Assembly: GCA_010909165.1 (NCBI GenBank)
Contig: VJWM01000305.1
Coordinates: 1 to 64,000, forward strand
Direction: 5' to 3'
Source: Anthoceros angustus
Lineage: Eukaryota; Streptophyta; Anthocerotopsida; Anthocerotales; Anthocerotaceae
DNA length: 64,000 nucleotides
The number at the start of each line of letters is the position of its first letter. Position 1 is the stretch's first letter. The position numbers and the translations under genes are program-made. The notes under the pieces were generated by a model, which worked only from the letters and a program-made list of their open reading frames with translations, had not been told where the DNA came from and did no database searches. Of the stretch, positions 31,901 through 42,054 are shown one piece after another.

Positions 31901-32010
31901 TCGGTTGTGCGCTCACGGCTGTCCTTCAACTGAAAAGCCTCTGTCTTGCGGTAGTCCATTCGAAAGGTGTATCCTTCTTGGTCAATTGGGTCACAAGGCT
32001 GCCTTCTTAG

Positions 32011-32700
32011 CAAAATCCTTGATGAACCTCACCTGTAATATCCTACCGATCCTACAAAGCACTTTGCCTCACCGTTTGGGGTCGTCCATCTCGACTATAA
32101 TGCCACCTTCTCCTTATCTACACCGCAATCCTCTTCGAAACTCGATGTGCCAACAAAATACCTTCCGTCATGCCAAAATAACACTTCCACGGATGAAGCT
32201 TCATGTTGGACTCCTGCGCCGAAAACATTGTCTTAGGTGTCTAGGTGCGACTTCCTCCAAACACGCAAAATCATCCGAAATACCTCCATGAACTTCCAGA
32301 AAATCTCGGAAGATAGCATTCACCACCCTTGAAAGTGGCGGAGGCGTTGCACAAGCGAAGGTAGCTTGGAATAAGCGTAAGTGCCCCAATCGGTTGTGAG
32401 CGTAGTCTTGTCTGATCCTCCTCCTCAGCGAAATCGGTTGTAACAGTACCCATCTAGAAAGCTGTACATTTCATGGCCACCGTGTCCACGCTGTCCATGA
32501 AAGGCAAGGTGGTGGTCCTTCTTCGTTGCTTCATTAAGCTTCACGAAATCTTGACACACCGTACCTTCCCTGTTGCTTCTTAGGTACAATTACAATGGGG
32601 CGACCCACTCCTTTGGTAAGCCGGATAAATCACCCGGCTTCCAAGTATTGGTCGGTGATCCTTGACGACCATAGAATACTTGGGATTCAGCTGTATTGAT
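32011..32700 (-). pseudogene. Reverse transcriptase, element 2
   Basis: On the minus strand the pieces read ITEAEEDQTRLRSQPIG-like, GHLRLFQATFACATPPPL, VVNAIFRDFLEVHGGISDDF with the catalytic Asp pair, LRQCFRRRSPT and, to the left, the KIAVVDKEKVAVIA-like thumb. The N-terminal fingers (IVIVPKK) are at 32570-32620 with the flanking KHRNPKYSMVVKDHR-like linker. It is equivalent to 12641-13441 but with other frame breaks; the SDD motif is in frame with GGI here. Confidence 0.7.
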
Positions 32701-33505
32701 CCTTACAGTCGCCCTCCTTCAAATCGATTCGATGTATCCCCAATTCTTCCGAATTCTGTCATGTCGGTAATCTTGAAGGCAAACACATCGACATATTCCC
32801 TAAGGACCCTACGAAATTCTTCTTTTTCTACCACTCCTAGATGCTTGGAGATCTTGACCACCTTGCGGGTTCTAGCTCCAAGTCCTCTCTGCGTGCGGAT
32901 CTACATAAGTCCCTTGGTTGCTACACTATTCACGATCCTTCGTCGGAAATCGCGATCATAGGCTCTACCCTTCCGAGGCTACTCCTTCTCTATGTGCCTC
33001 GTCCTCGGCTCCTCCTCTGACACCATCTACTTGTAGGCGGTGTACACCAACTCTTTTATTGTGCCACCTCAGCGGGGTCCTCGTAGCTCGGTCACCAGAA
33101 GAGCTCACCCCGTACTACCGAGGTGTACCCATCGGGTGCGGACTCCCCTTCATAGGGTGCCTTGCTCCATGACACAAAGCGACCTCCGGCCCTACCCTAC
33201 ATGACTTAAATGTAATGCCTCGACCAAATCAAAGACACAAGCGGTACCATACAACCAAGGCACCTATCAAAACCTTGTAGCCTAGATCGACCGGCCTCAT
33301 GACAATGTAGGTAAGATGGAATGTGAGACCACCAATCACGGTTGGCACATTTCGGCACCCCAAAGGTTTCCTCCTTGTTTGATCGCCATCCTCAAGAACA
33401 CTCGGATTGGGTTAAACTTGGTGAAACCAAGGCGATGTCTCCTCTGTCATCAAGTTGACTCCGAACCCGAATCTAATGGCACATTAGGCACCAAGCACCT
33501 GCAAT
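32701..33505 (-). pseudogene. Protease-RT linker and protease, element 2 copy a
   Basis: 32701-33180 is the linker (EYVDVFAFKITDM on the minus strand). 33181-33505 is the aspartic protease, with LDSGS at about 33465-33480, TEETSPWF/ETAHRLGF-type frames, FNPIRVFLRMA, and a conserved block ending GYKVLIG. A two-base loss after DSG shifts the frame. Flanking bases are identical to element 1. Confidence 0.65.
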
Positions 33506-34166
33506 CTCAATTTCAATCTCTGGCTCCCAAATCAACAAGTTCAACCACATTTACCTCCACCGGCCTCCTTCGTCCCCATGGGTTGGGGATCCCCTAATCG
33601 CTTCCTTCACAATTTTGCGGGATCTTGGACTCACATAAACAATTGTCTCAAGTTGACCACAAATTCTCGGTCAAGCAATGCATCGTGGCGGAGATCTTGT
33701 CGCAATGTTTCCTCCCGTTTGCAGCCACGATGCTGGTCGGCTCCGACCTTATTGGTAAACTCCTCACACTCTTGGTCCCTTGGTGGGACTCCATGATCGT
33801 GGATTGTCAATTTCAGCTCAGCCTCTTCTTCCATCTTCGCATGTTGGGTGAGCCTCCTTAGCTCATCCTCCAACATTTCCGCCACTTCCTTCGATGTGGA
33901 AACACCCTTCCTCCCCTCTTCCGCTTGTGGTGGGTCACTCCCTCCTCCTACCATGGTAGGTTCGCCTCCTACCACGTGGCGTTCCTCCTACCATGGTAGG
34001 AGCATCTCCTACCATGGTAGGCGTCTTATGGACCTCTTCATTTCCTCCTCCTCTACCAAATTCCGACCCCACGAGTCTCTGAGGCCAAGGTGAGTCGTCC
34101 CTCACCTTCCTTTTCTTCCGTTCCTCTCGTTCACGGCGCTTTCCGGATTTTCGGTCTTTCTCTCGT
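33506..34166 (-). other. Protease upstream spacer and Gag-end palindromes, element 2
   Basis: A 114-codon frame (33975-33631) starts MVGGEPTMVGGGSDPPQAEE and continues GVSTSKEVAEMLEDELRRLT, KMEEEAELKLTIHDHGVPPR and CKREETLRQDLRHD. The palindromes (33948-34025) encode the PTMVGG start. So the PTMVGG linker is in frame with the protease-side coiled coil, not only with the Gag side. Confidence 0.6.
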
Positions 34167-34326
34167 CGGATCTACATAAGTCCCTTGCTGCTATTCCGAT
34201 CCTTCGTCGGAAATCGCGATCATAGGCTCTACCCTTCCGAGGCTACTCCTTCTCTATGTGCCTCGTCCTCGACTCCTCCTCTGACACCATCTACTTGTAG
34301 GCGGTGTACACCAACTTTGTGCCACC

Positions 34327-34790
34327 TCAGCGGGGTCCTCGGTAAGCTCGGTCACCGCCCGAAGAGCTCACCCCCGTACTACCCGAGGTGTACCCATCGG
34401 ACTGAAGCGCGGACTCCCCTTCATAGGGTGCCTTGCTCCATGACACAAAAGCGACCTCAGCAGGCCCTACCCTACATGACTTAAATGTAATGCCGCTGCG
34501 ACCGAAATCAAAGACACAAGCAGTACCATACAACCAAGGCCTGCCTATCAAAACCTTGTAGCCTAGATCTGACACTGGCCTCATGACAATGTAGGTAAGA
34601 TGGAATGTGAGACCACCAATCACGGTTGGCACATTTCGGCACCCCAAAGGTTTCCTCCTTGTTTGATCGCCATCCTCAAGAACACTCGGATTGGGTTAAA
34701 CTTGGTGAAACCAAGGCGATGTCTCCTCTGTCATCAAGTTGACTCGAACCGAATCTAATGGCACATTAGGCACCAAGCACCTGCAATCTC
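34327..34790 (-). pseudogene. Aspartic protease, element 2 copy b
   Basis: This is a 106-codon open frame (34647-34327): MGCRNVPTVIGGLTFHLTYI, VSDLGYKVLIGRPWLYGTAC and VFDFGRSGITFKSCRVGPAE. It is the clearest protease C-terminal half in the window and shows the conserved GRPWL box. The active-site DSGS segment is at about 34740-34760 in a different frame. Confidence 0.7.
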
Positions 34791-35286
34791 AATTTCAATC
34801 TCTGGCTCCCAAATCAACAAGTTCAACCACATTTACCTCCACCGGCCTCCTTCGTCCCCATGGGTTCGATCCCCTAATCGCTTCCTTCACAATTTTGCGG
34901 GATCTTGGACTCACATAAACAATTGTCTCAAGTGACCACAAATTCTCGGTCAAGCAATGCATCGTGGCGGAGATCTTGTCGCAATGTTTCCTCCCGTTTG
35001 CAGCCACGATGCTGGTCGGCTCCGACCTTATTGGTAAACTCCTCACACTCTTGGTCCCTTGATTTGGGGACTCCATGATCGGATTGTCAATTTCAGCTCA
35101 GCCTCTTCTTCCATCTTCGCATGTTGGGTGAGCCTCCTTAGCTCATCCTCCAACATTTCTGCCACTTCCTTCGATGTGGAAACACCCTTCCTCCCCTCTT
35201 CCGCTTGTGGGTGGTCCTCCCTCCCTCCTACCATGGTAGGTTCGCCTCCTACCACGTGGCGTTCCTCCTACCATGGTAGGAGCATC
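34791..35286 (-). other. Spacer and palindromes, second copy
   Basis: It repeats 33506-34030. Frames of 93 and 70 codons (35076-34795, 35255-35043) carry KHCDKISATMHCLTENLWSL and EVAEMLEDELRRLTQHAKME. The palindromes at 35228-35282 encode MVGGEPTMVGG. Confidence 0.5.
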
Positions 35287-35957
35287 TCACGGTGGCGTCT
35301 TATGGACCTCTTCATTTCCTCCTCCTCTACCAAATTCCGACCCCACGAGTCTCTGAGGCCAAGGTGAGTCGTCCCTCACCTTCCTTTTCTTCCGTTCCTC
35401 TCGTTCACGGCGCTTTCCGGATTTTCGGTCTTTCTCTCGGCGCTCAGATCTGGTGGTAACTTTGGCCACCAACAGCCCTTCGTGCACTCATCTCTCCTTC
35501 ATACCCTTCTTCTACAATCCACAGATACCTGGATTCATCAAAATCAATTCGCTTCCACCTTCAAAACCGGCGTTGTGGTCACCGTGATTGCGGTTTCGGG
35601 GTTGGACGGCGTTCCTTCCGCTGCAGCTCATGAACCTCACCCACAGGCGTCTTGAGGCTACCCTTGCTACTCCACGAACACCTTGGGTCACCAACCTTGT
35701 GCCCCAACTCCTTGCATACTTGACAAAAGGTACATAACCCATTTGTTTAGGTTACGGGCATTCATTGAATAATGACCAGGTGTCCCACAATTATATGACA
35801 CCGGTGGAATTGCCATTGGCCTTTGTGGCTCCGGTCTCCATGGTCCGGTGAGGTAGGCGTGACCCATACCTCACAAGAACTGTGTTGCGGGTTGGTAAGT
35901 CGCCCTCATCGATTGAGGCGGGCGACTTCCAGTGACTGCCTGCACTTGGTAAGCCTC
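35287..35957 (-). pseudogene. Gag C-terminal region and zinc knuckles, element 2 (truncated)
   Basis: It has the charged stretch RSERREKDRKSGKRREREER at 35487-35287, then SWIVEE-like sequence and, at 35690-35800, the zinc knuckles (YVPFVKYARSWGTRL in a shifted frame corresponds to CQVCKELGHKVG). At 35957 the match to element 1 (17035) stops at AAGCCTCATCCAC and plus-strand accessory-gene DNA begins. The rest of Gag is missing. Confidence 0.6.
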
Positions 35958-36123
35958 ATCCACTTGGAATTGCTCTCCTCGAGAGGACGAATGGAGGAAA
36001 GAGGACGGCCCTCTCCGAAATTCCGCAGGAGCTCCTCGACATGATGGACGGAGGAGTGAAGGCCCATGCCAAGAATGGCTGGAAAACGGATAGCATCAAG
36101 GAGTTGAAGTGGAGGCTCTTTGC
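35958..36123 (+). pseudogene. Accessory gene (family B), part upstream of the copia insertion
   Basis: Plus-strand sequence ATTGCTCTCCTCGAGAGG... to GGAGGCTCTTTGC corresponds to 45218-45370 in the later copy and encodes the EFLDMMDGG and KNGWKTESIKE region of the conserved domain. It continues after the copia element at 42209 with GAAGATTGTGCTAGGG. The gene was split by the insertion. Confidence 0.65.
36119..36123. repeat. Target-site duplication TTTGC, left
   Basis: TTTGC immediately before the LTR start TGTTTATT. The same five bases follow the right LTR at 42204-42208. The uninterrupted homologue at 45366-45374 reads CTCTTCGCAAAG, which places the insertion in the conserved domain. Confidence 0.8.
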
Positions 36124-36272
36124 TGTTTATTTTGCGAGGAGCGAAAAACAGACTTTGTAAAAGAGATTAAACAAAAATGTGTGTTTTACAAATACATATG
36201 GCCTCACTATATATGCAACTCAATAACGGTTCATATGATCAACCTAACTAGCGCACCCTTTCATATTTAACA
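36124..36272 (-). repeat. copia 1 left LTR (3' LTR)
   Basis: 149 bases, TGTTTATTTTG...TTTAACA on the plus strand (the reverse starts TGTTAAAT). It matches 42055-42203. It is unusually short for a copia LTR. A TATATA motif lies at about 36211-36218. Differences from the right LTR are GCGAGGAGCG against GAGGAGCT, one A in a run, and C or CG losses near the end. Confidence 0.9.
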
Positions 36273-36284
36273 CTCCCTCTAAAG
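36273..36284 (-). promoter_or_regulatory. copia 1 polypurine tract
   Basis: The minus strand reads TTTAGAGGGAG immediately before TGTTAAAT, the start of the 3' LTR. It is short but purine-rich and in the required position. Confidence 0.55.
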
Positions 36285-37698
36285 GTAAGCTAGGTTAGGT
36301 TAAACGCTCACACCGCTCGAATACGTTACGCCGACTTCACGCTGTACCAAAGACGCCGAGCCTAGCGTAAACTCCGCCGCCATAAGAATCCTCGGACCAT
36401 CCTCTTCACCATTTCACTCAAGTTCGTTTGCGTCTTCATCCTCGAGCACGCCCACGCAGTAAATCAAAAACATGAGGACTCGAAGGGAACGAGCTACGAG
36501 TGCTCAAGTGTATCGAGAGAAGGAAAGAGGAAGGATAATCCATGAGAAGGATTCACCGGCTCGTCACCACTGGGGACACCATGTCCCACATGGTACTGGT
36601 ACAATGCTTCACGCCTAAAACATGGTCCTTTGTCGGGTCGGGAGGCGAGAATGGACGGAGAGCAACAACGGGATGCGCTACTCCATACATGCGGCCCCAA
36701 TATTACGCCAAGCTAAAGCGACCATGGAAAGAATAACAGTGGAGCTTATCAAGTGAAGCAGGACACCACCGGGTGATCAAGGCGGGATGTGAAGCCCGCT
36801 ATATGAGAGAAGTATCGCGTTGCCAGGAGATTAGGTCTTAAGGTAAGCTTCATCCTCCACGCAAGGCTGTCCATCTCCCTTGTTTTCATTTCACTAACAG
36901 GAAAATGTGTGAAGTGTCAGCAGCTCCTGTGTTCCTCCAAGGAAGACTGAGAACACAACACAATTCCCAAGGGAAACTCCGGTTTCCCACCCCACCCCAC
37001 AACAGATAAGTTATCCGAAATACTTGGTATAGTCACCAGGCCTAGCCACGAAGATCTTTGGTAGTGTTTATGCTTTGCCAATCCTTCGCTAGCACGTCGC
37101 GACGTTAGAATCTGTGCACATAACCCACCTTCACGACTCCACGCTCCACTACATCTCTAATGTAGTGATGTTGAATTTCTATATGCTTAGTGCGGGCGTG
37201 AAAGCGTGGATTAGCGACAAGGGCTAAGGCGACATGTTATCACACATGATGGGGTAGGTGTCTGCTGAGTGCAGTCTAAGTCATGAAGGAAGGTCCTTTC
37301 CCATTCAGCCTCCTTTGAAGCATCATCAATGATTTGTACGCATACATGGAAGACAGGCTATGGAAGATTGCTTTTACGACCAATTCACGCGGAAGATAAC
37401 AGAAGCAATATGTGGAGAGCTTTTCTCGAATCACCGCCCGCCCGTGATGAACCCCTAAGGGTGAGTTTTTGTCGTCCTTCGATAGAAGAGTCCATAATTG
37501 TGGGTTCCTTTGAGATAGCGGAAAATCCGCCGAGCCAATGTGTTCTTCTGGATTCTCGAAATTGTGATACCGTGCTTACAGATCTGGATATCGGCCTTGT
37601 CGATTCGCTAAGAAGATTAGGTCGCCAATGCATGTCGAGGGACATCCTTCATGTCCTTAAGTTCTTCACAGGATTGAGGGCCTCAAGAGGTGTAAGTT
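36285..37698 (-). pseudogene. copia 1 RNase H and 3' region
   Basis: Minus-strand fragments give the copia RNase H end: NPRFHARTKHIEIQHHYIRD and VVKVGYVHRF in broken frames near 37080-37230, and an 86-codon frame at 37645-37385 that covers the Asp-Trp/Arg-Arg-Ser region (GFSAISKEPTIMDSSIE). It would remove the RNA template. 36285-36760 has no recognisable coding and is probably 3' untranslated. Confidence 0.6.
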
Positions 37699-38564
37699 TC
37701 ACGCCCATAGCGAAAGGGTAGTTGAGGGTCTAGCCGTCAAGTTTGAACTTGCGCAGAATATCATTGATGTACTTATCTTTGGTGAACTATCGAGCCCTTC
37801 CTCTCGTACCCTTAAGATTTGAACTCCCAAACAGTATTTAAGTTCTCCGATGTCTTTCATCTCGAACTTTGTACTTAGCTTATGTTTAACATCAGCTAAC
37901 AGAGTGTTACTGTTTGTGGCAAGAATGACATCGTCAACATATAGGGCTAATATGACGAAGCCGCTTCCTTGACTGAGTCGGTAAACATTAGAGTCTGCTG
38001 TGCTTTGGACTAAGGATATACTGAGCAGGTAAACATGCATAGTGATATACCAAATTCGGCCACTTTGTTTTAGTCCATATATACACTTGAGCAATTTGAG
38101 CACTTTGGTGGGATGTTCAGGATCTTCATATCCTTCAGGCTGTGCCATATACAGGTCTTCATCAAGGTCACCATAGAGGAAGGCCGTGCACACATCCATT
38201 TGCTGTAAGTCAAGGTTCAACTCTGCTGCCAGAGCCAGCAGTATGCGAATGGATTGTGCTCGAACAACTGGTGAGAATGTTTCCTGGTAATCTAGGCCCT
38301 CAACCTGGGTAAATCCTCTTGCCACCAGTCTGGCTTTGTATCTGGCAATCTCCCCTTTGGCGTTGAGTTTAAGTTTAAAAACCCACTTACAAGAGATGGC
38401 TTTGCGTCCAGGTGGGAGGTCAGCGATTTGCCAGGTCTTGTTCTTGAGCAGAGATTGGTATTCATCCTCCACTGCTGCCTGCCACTTGGAGCAATCTGGG
38501 CCACGGAGGGCTTCCTTGTATGATAGGGGTTCCTCGGCAGGGAGGATATTCTGTATAGCACCAA
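37699..38564 (-). CDS. copia 1 reverse transcriptase
   Basis: This is a 257-codon open frame (38472-37699) with a full RVT_2-type core: CKWVFKLKLNAKGEIARYKA, RLVARGFTQVEGLDYQETFS, DLQQMDVCTAFLYGDLDEDL, LKCIYGLKQSGRIWY, the catalytic LALYVDDVILA and EMKDIGELKYCLGVQILR. An overlapping frame extends the N-terminus to 38564. The RT copies element RNA into DNA. It ends early after LDSSPKISTSM because of a frame shift into the connection region. It is the best preserved enzyme in the window. Confidence 0.85.
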
Positions 38565-38839
38565 AAACTGCCGAAGATGTTCGAAAATCGACGGATTGAT
38601 AATAGGGTTCTAACCATCGTCCGAGGTGCCTATGGCGTGTGGAGCGTCGTGGGGTGGTTCAGAGGAATCAAGTTCGAATCTGAACGGGTGACATCCTCCT
38701 CATCAGGTCGGTGGGATATCCTCCTCATCACCGAATTTGAACTATCATTTGCGTGAGATCATCTGCTGGTTCACCGGGTCTCTGTAGGGTGAGGGGCAAC
38801 AATGGGGAGCCTCAGAGTCATCTACATGCGGATGGAAGG
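38565..38839 (-). other. copia 1 integrase-RT linker, degenerate
   Basis: About 275 bases between integrase and RT with no open frame of note. It contains a short local repeat, CCTCCTCATCA(G/C)..GGTGGGATATCCTCCTCATC, at 38692-38730. In copia elements this segment is a poorly conserved linker. Confidence 0.4.
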
Positions 38840-39772
38840 TTAGAGGTTCTTCGCCATCCGTAGGGAAGGTGACAGTATCAAGCTTTCATTTGCATCTACT
38901 CCCTCTAAAGGGTTAGAGGGTGTGGGGTTGGTAGTCAGTGTGTGCAAAGGTTCTACGAAGGTGACACTGCGGGCAAGGACTAATGATTGAGTGTCAGGGT
39001 CATAGAGTTTGTACGCTTTCACATGTTCACTGTACCCCACAAAAAGTAGACGTTGAGCTCGGTCCTCTAACTTCTTGCGTTTTTCTGCAGGAATATAGGC
39101 GAAGGCCTTGGATCCAAATACTCGGAGGTGGAGCAAACTAGGCTTTCGATGCCAGAAAACCTCATAAGGAGTTTGTCCGGATGTAGTAAGTATCCTCATA
39201 TATACGTGGCGTAACCACTCCGCCCAATACTCTTGAGGTAAGTTGGCATGCGTAGCATACTCTGGTCATTCCAAGTAGCGTCGATTTTTCGTTCAGCAAC
39301 TGCTCGTTGTCGAGTGTATGGAACAATAAGTTGTCTTTGAATGCCTGTTCTTGAAGGTAATCATCAAAGGCATTGTTGACAAATTCTGTCCCATTATCAC
39401 TGCGTAGGACTTTAAGTAGGCATCCAGATTGTCTTTGTGCAAGTGGGAGCCACTGCTTAAAGTGCATGAGAGTGTCGCTTTTCAGGTGCATGGGAAAGGT
39501 CCAGAGTACCGACTAAAGTCGTCTGTGAGAGTTAGATAGTACTGTGCTCCACCTAGAGATGGCTCGTGGATCTTTCCAGAGATATCAGCATGCACAAGTG
39601 CAAGGCGATCTTGCTCTATGTGCGCTTTTGGGGAATGGTAGCTCTTCCGCTTGGCAAGGATGCACGACTCACGATGGGAAGATCCTAAAACAAGCGGTAG
39701 GGGTTCTCTGTGGCAACCTATGCGTGACATGTCAATAAGTTTATGCCTGTTAGCGTGTCCTAGCCGTATGCG
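38840..39772 (-). pseudogene. copia 1 integrase
   Basis: Three frames in order give the integrase: RLALVHADISGKIHEPSLGG and YYLTLTDDFSRYS with the first catalytic Asp (39730-39482), CLLKVLRSDNGTEFVNNAFD with the second (39491-39162), and TSGQTPYEVFWHRKPSLLHL, RVFGSKAFAYIPAEKRKKLE and GYSEHVKAYKLYDPDTQSLV (39199-38840), the copia-specific C-terminal block. Two frame shifts separate them; the catalytic Glu region near 39300 is degraded. Confidence 0.8.
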
Positions 39773-40414
39773 CTACAGAGATGCTAAGCGAATATTGACG
39801 AAAGCGAAGAATGACTTACGGGATGAGGAGAACACTAACTCAGTACAAGTCATGGTCGAGGATACCTCTAAATGCACATGCGCCAAAGAATTCTTCGTAG
39901 CAGCAGCATCATCAGCGACACGTATCTCATACGTTCGAAGCTGCATGATTTTGCTCATTGACAGAAGATTCTTGGCCATTTCAGGTACAAATAGAACTCC
40001 ATCGATCTTCAAAGTTGTGTTGTCGTCGAGAATGAAGGTACATTGCCCATGTCCTTCAACTTTAAGGCTAGTGTCACTCCTTTCATCACCAAGCAGGACT
40101 TTATCCTTCATTCTGCAAATTGTTAAACTAGAAAATAAATTCTTGTTGTTGCAGATATGAGCAGTGGCTCCTGAGTCCAAGAACCAATCATCACTGGCGT
40201 GTGATGAAGTTGTCATACAGACAGTGAGGATCTTCACTGTAGCCTTAGAGTTTTCTCCTTTCTCTTTGACAACAACATGTGCTGACGGTCTTGTGGATTG
40301 TGGTCGTTGTGGCTCACCGCCTTTCTTCTTGCGGCACTCACGTGCCCAATGTCCATGACACCACACGATGCTCGTCCGGCACTGAGAAAGATGGGGCACC
40401 ATCGACCCGACCAC
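39773..40414 (-). CDS. copia 1 zinc knuckle, protease and pre-integrase region
   Basis: A 213-codon frame. Residues about 17-30 hold a knuckle (VWCHGHWARECRKKK) that lacks the usual first CxxC spacing. Residues about 75-95 hold the aspartic protease site DDWFLDSGATAHICNNKNLF. A block VLFVPEMAKNLLSMSKIMQL follows, standard for copia proteins between protease and integrase. It cuts the Gag-Pol chain. It runs into a frame shift before integrase. Confidence 0.8.
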   Translation of the reverse strand: MVGSMVPHLSQCRTSIVWCHGHWARECRKKKGGEPQRPQSTRPSAHVVVKEKGENSKATVKILTVCMTTSSHASDDWFLDSGATAHICNNKNLFSSLTICRMKDKVLLGDERSDTSLKVEGHGQCTFILDDNTTLKIDGVLFVPEMAKNLLSMSKIMQLRTYEIRVADDAAATKNSLAHVHLEVSSTMTCTELVFSSSRKSFFAFVNIRLASL

Positions 40415-41960
40415 CAGTGTCCTACCTTCGATTTCTTAAACCGAGTGAAGCACCTTGTCGGTTTGTTTCTAGATCCACGGCTAATAAGCGTCCTTGCTCT
40501 TCCGAAAAGGGCACCAATAACTTCTTCAAGCTTAATGGTGAGGGTTAGGGGAGGATGCCGGTGAGCAATGGATGGGTCCATTTGTGTGGAGATAAAATTT
40601 TGGTAGGAGGAGGCTGCTCAATAGTTGAGCAACGCCTCTACCTCGTCCATCTTGCAGCCAAGGGCAACTATTTGAGCTCTCTATGGCGGAACTTGGTGAC
40701 ATGAGATGCCACTTTGTCTCCCTCCCTCATACGCAGCCCATAGAATTCTGGCACATAGGGTAAGAATATTACCCGATGTGGCTGCAAGTTGATTCCAAAT
40801 CTCCGAAGCGGTGAGATACTGACATCGCACGAGGTCGATCCGTGCCTCCAATAAGTAGAGCAAGTGCTATTGAATTCGATTGGTCCCACTTTTGGATGTC
40901 ATTAAGCGAAGGAGGCGAGGAGTCGTGGTCGTTTCTTAAGTGTAGCATCGACTACGCTCCGGACACCTCAGCAACTGAGTGGACTTCATTCGAACTTTCC
41001 GGACTTGGTATCTTGTTCCATTGAACGATCCTTTCTTTGAGTTCGAGGTAAAGGATGGTCCTGCAAGATTATGAGGCATCCGAGCGAAGCCATAGGCGAG
41101 GTGGTATCGCCGGATCAGAAGTTGAGACGACCAAGTTGTTGTGTCGATTGATCTATAGACGCTACATGCGTAATGTGACCTTCCTTAAGTTATGACTCGT
41201 GGAAGAGAAAACATTAATTACAATGTTACCGTGCTGATTGACTTTCCTTGCAGGACTTCTAACTAAACCGTCGCGTATCCAGATTGTGTGAAGAGGCGCG
41301 ACCGGTGGGTTCTGGATCCTGAGGTCCTGAGATGCGAAAGGGGATCGACGCTACAACTTGATGACTGCTCGAGTGACATGGAGGATGCCAGGCGACGCTT
41401 CATCAAGATTGGTGACGCTCCCAGCCTGTCGGCGCCTCCCGCCGCCGCTGGAAATGGTCAAGATGCAATCACCGGGAGAGATTGCTTGATTTCTCCTCCT
41501 TGGCGCCCAAGCTCAATCTTTTTCATGAGATCAACCACTTCATTGATCGGTATTTGATTGAGCTTGCCGCCGTGATTGCTCGTCCCCGAGTTATCAAGGT
41601 GATCGACGTCTTTATTTCTTCCTGATTCGACAGCACTTCAGATAAGGATCTCTCGACCCTAGTGACGCTTGCTAATAGTATGGCTACGGCGTCTTGATTT
41701 CCCTTGTCACTGGGTGCAGGACAATTGCATGGTAGTTCTGGACGGGAGGCGCCGTGAGGGTTTGTTGATCGGTGATAGAACAAATCAGGGTTCTGACCCC
41801 TCTTGGCGCATCTTTCTCTGTACAGATTGTCAACCATGTGATTCTGTAAAGTATGGACGTGATCTGGTCCCGAAAGCAAAGAAAAGTCCTTGACCCGGAT
41901 GTAGGGTAATTCTGTTCATAGAGGTCTAGAATAGTTTCTAGGCGCATCGGTGGAGGAGAA
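40415..41960 (-). pseudogene. copia 1 Gag
   Basis: Minus-strand pieces match the UBN2-type copia Gag: YLTASEIWNQLAATSGNILT and YGLRMREGDKVASHVTKFRH near 40890-40668. A 115-codon frame at 40581-40234 covers the region before the knuckle (THPPLTLTIKLEEVIGALFG in part). Upstream, 41879-41523 has an open 118-codon piece with SVTRVERSLSEVLSNQEEIK that may be N-terminal or belong to an unrelated sequence. Gag forms the particle. Confidence 0.55.
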
Positions 41961-42035
41961 ATTCCTCCACACAGTGCGGCCGCCTTCTATACCACCACCT
42001 CGCGGGCTTCCGCGACTCGGCATCATTCGGGAGAT

Positions 42036-42054
42036 AGAATGGGGTTCGATACCA
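42036..42054 (-). promoter_or_regulatory. copia 1 primer-binding site
   Basis: The minus strand reads TGGTATCGAACCCCATTCT right after the LTR end at 42055. The first seven bases match the 3' end of plant initiator tRNA-Met; the rest does not match that tRNA's acceptor stem, so either the PBS is short or bases are missing here. Confidence 0.6.

Larger units (their letters stand above)
29452..32010 (-). repeat. RNase H region in three tandem copies
   Basis: Units are 29452-30300, 30301-31164 and 31165-32010. Each contains the spacer and RNase H blocks: FHVYVDVSA-like, EREGLGIIYS, KKFRHYPLACKVTLHVDHF, LKYLVNKP and a Gln/Asn-rich end with DFISR. Two junctions both join at GCCTTCT, which occurs at both parental ends (GGCTGCCTTCTTAGC and AGGGCCTTCTCCTCC). 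Element 1 has only one unit (11830-12660). The first unit is preceded by the 202-codon spacer frame. Confidence 0.75.
32896..35446 (-). repeat. 1.27-kb tandem duplication around the element 2 protease
   Basis: Unit 1 is 32896-34166 and unit 2 is 34167-35446. They join at CGGATCT (34167-34173), which is present at the start of unit 1 (GTGCGGATCTACATAAG) and, in element 1, at the far end (GCTCGGATCTGGTGG, 16528). The unit holds part of the linker, the protease, the coiled spacer, the palindromes and the start of the Gag basic region. The element 1 duplication of the same area has other end points. Confidence 0.75.
21419..35957 (-). mobile_element. Element 2: rearranged Ty3/gypsy copy, family A
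   Basis: It has the same minus-strand order as element 1: partial 3' LTR, accessory gene, AT spacer, palindromes, integrase (twice), RNase H (three times), RT, protease (twice), Gag C-terminus and zinc knuckles. It ends at 35957, where the sequence switches to plus-strand accessory-gene DNA. The capsid part of Gag, PBS and 5' LTR are missing. Duplication breakpoints differ from those in element 1, so they arose separately. Confidence 0.75.

Noticed and set aside
36124-36272. The 149-base copia 1 LTR as a stand-alone MITE
   Set aside because: A second copy at 42055-42203, coding domains between them and a shared TTTGC target duplication show that it is an LTR.
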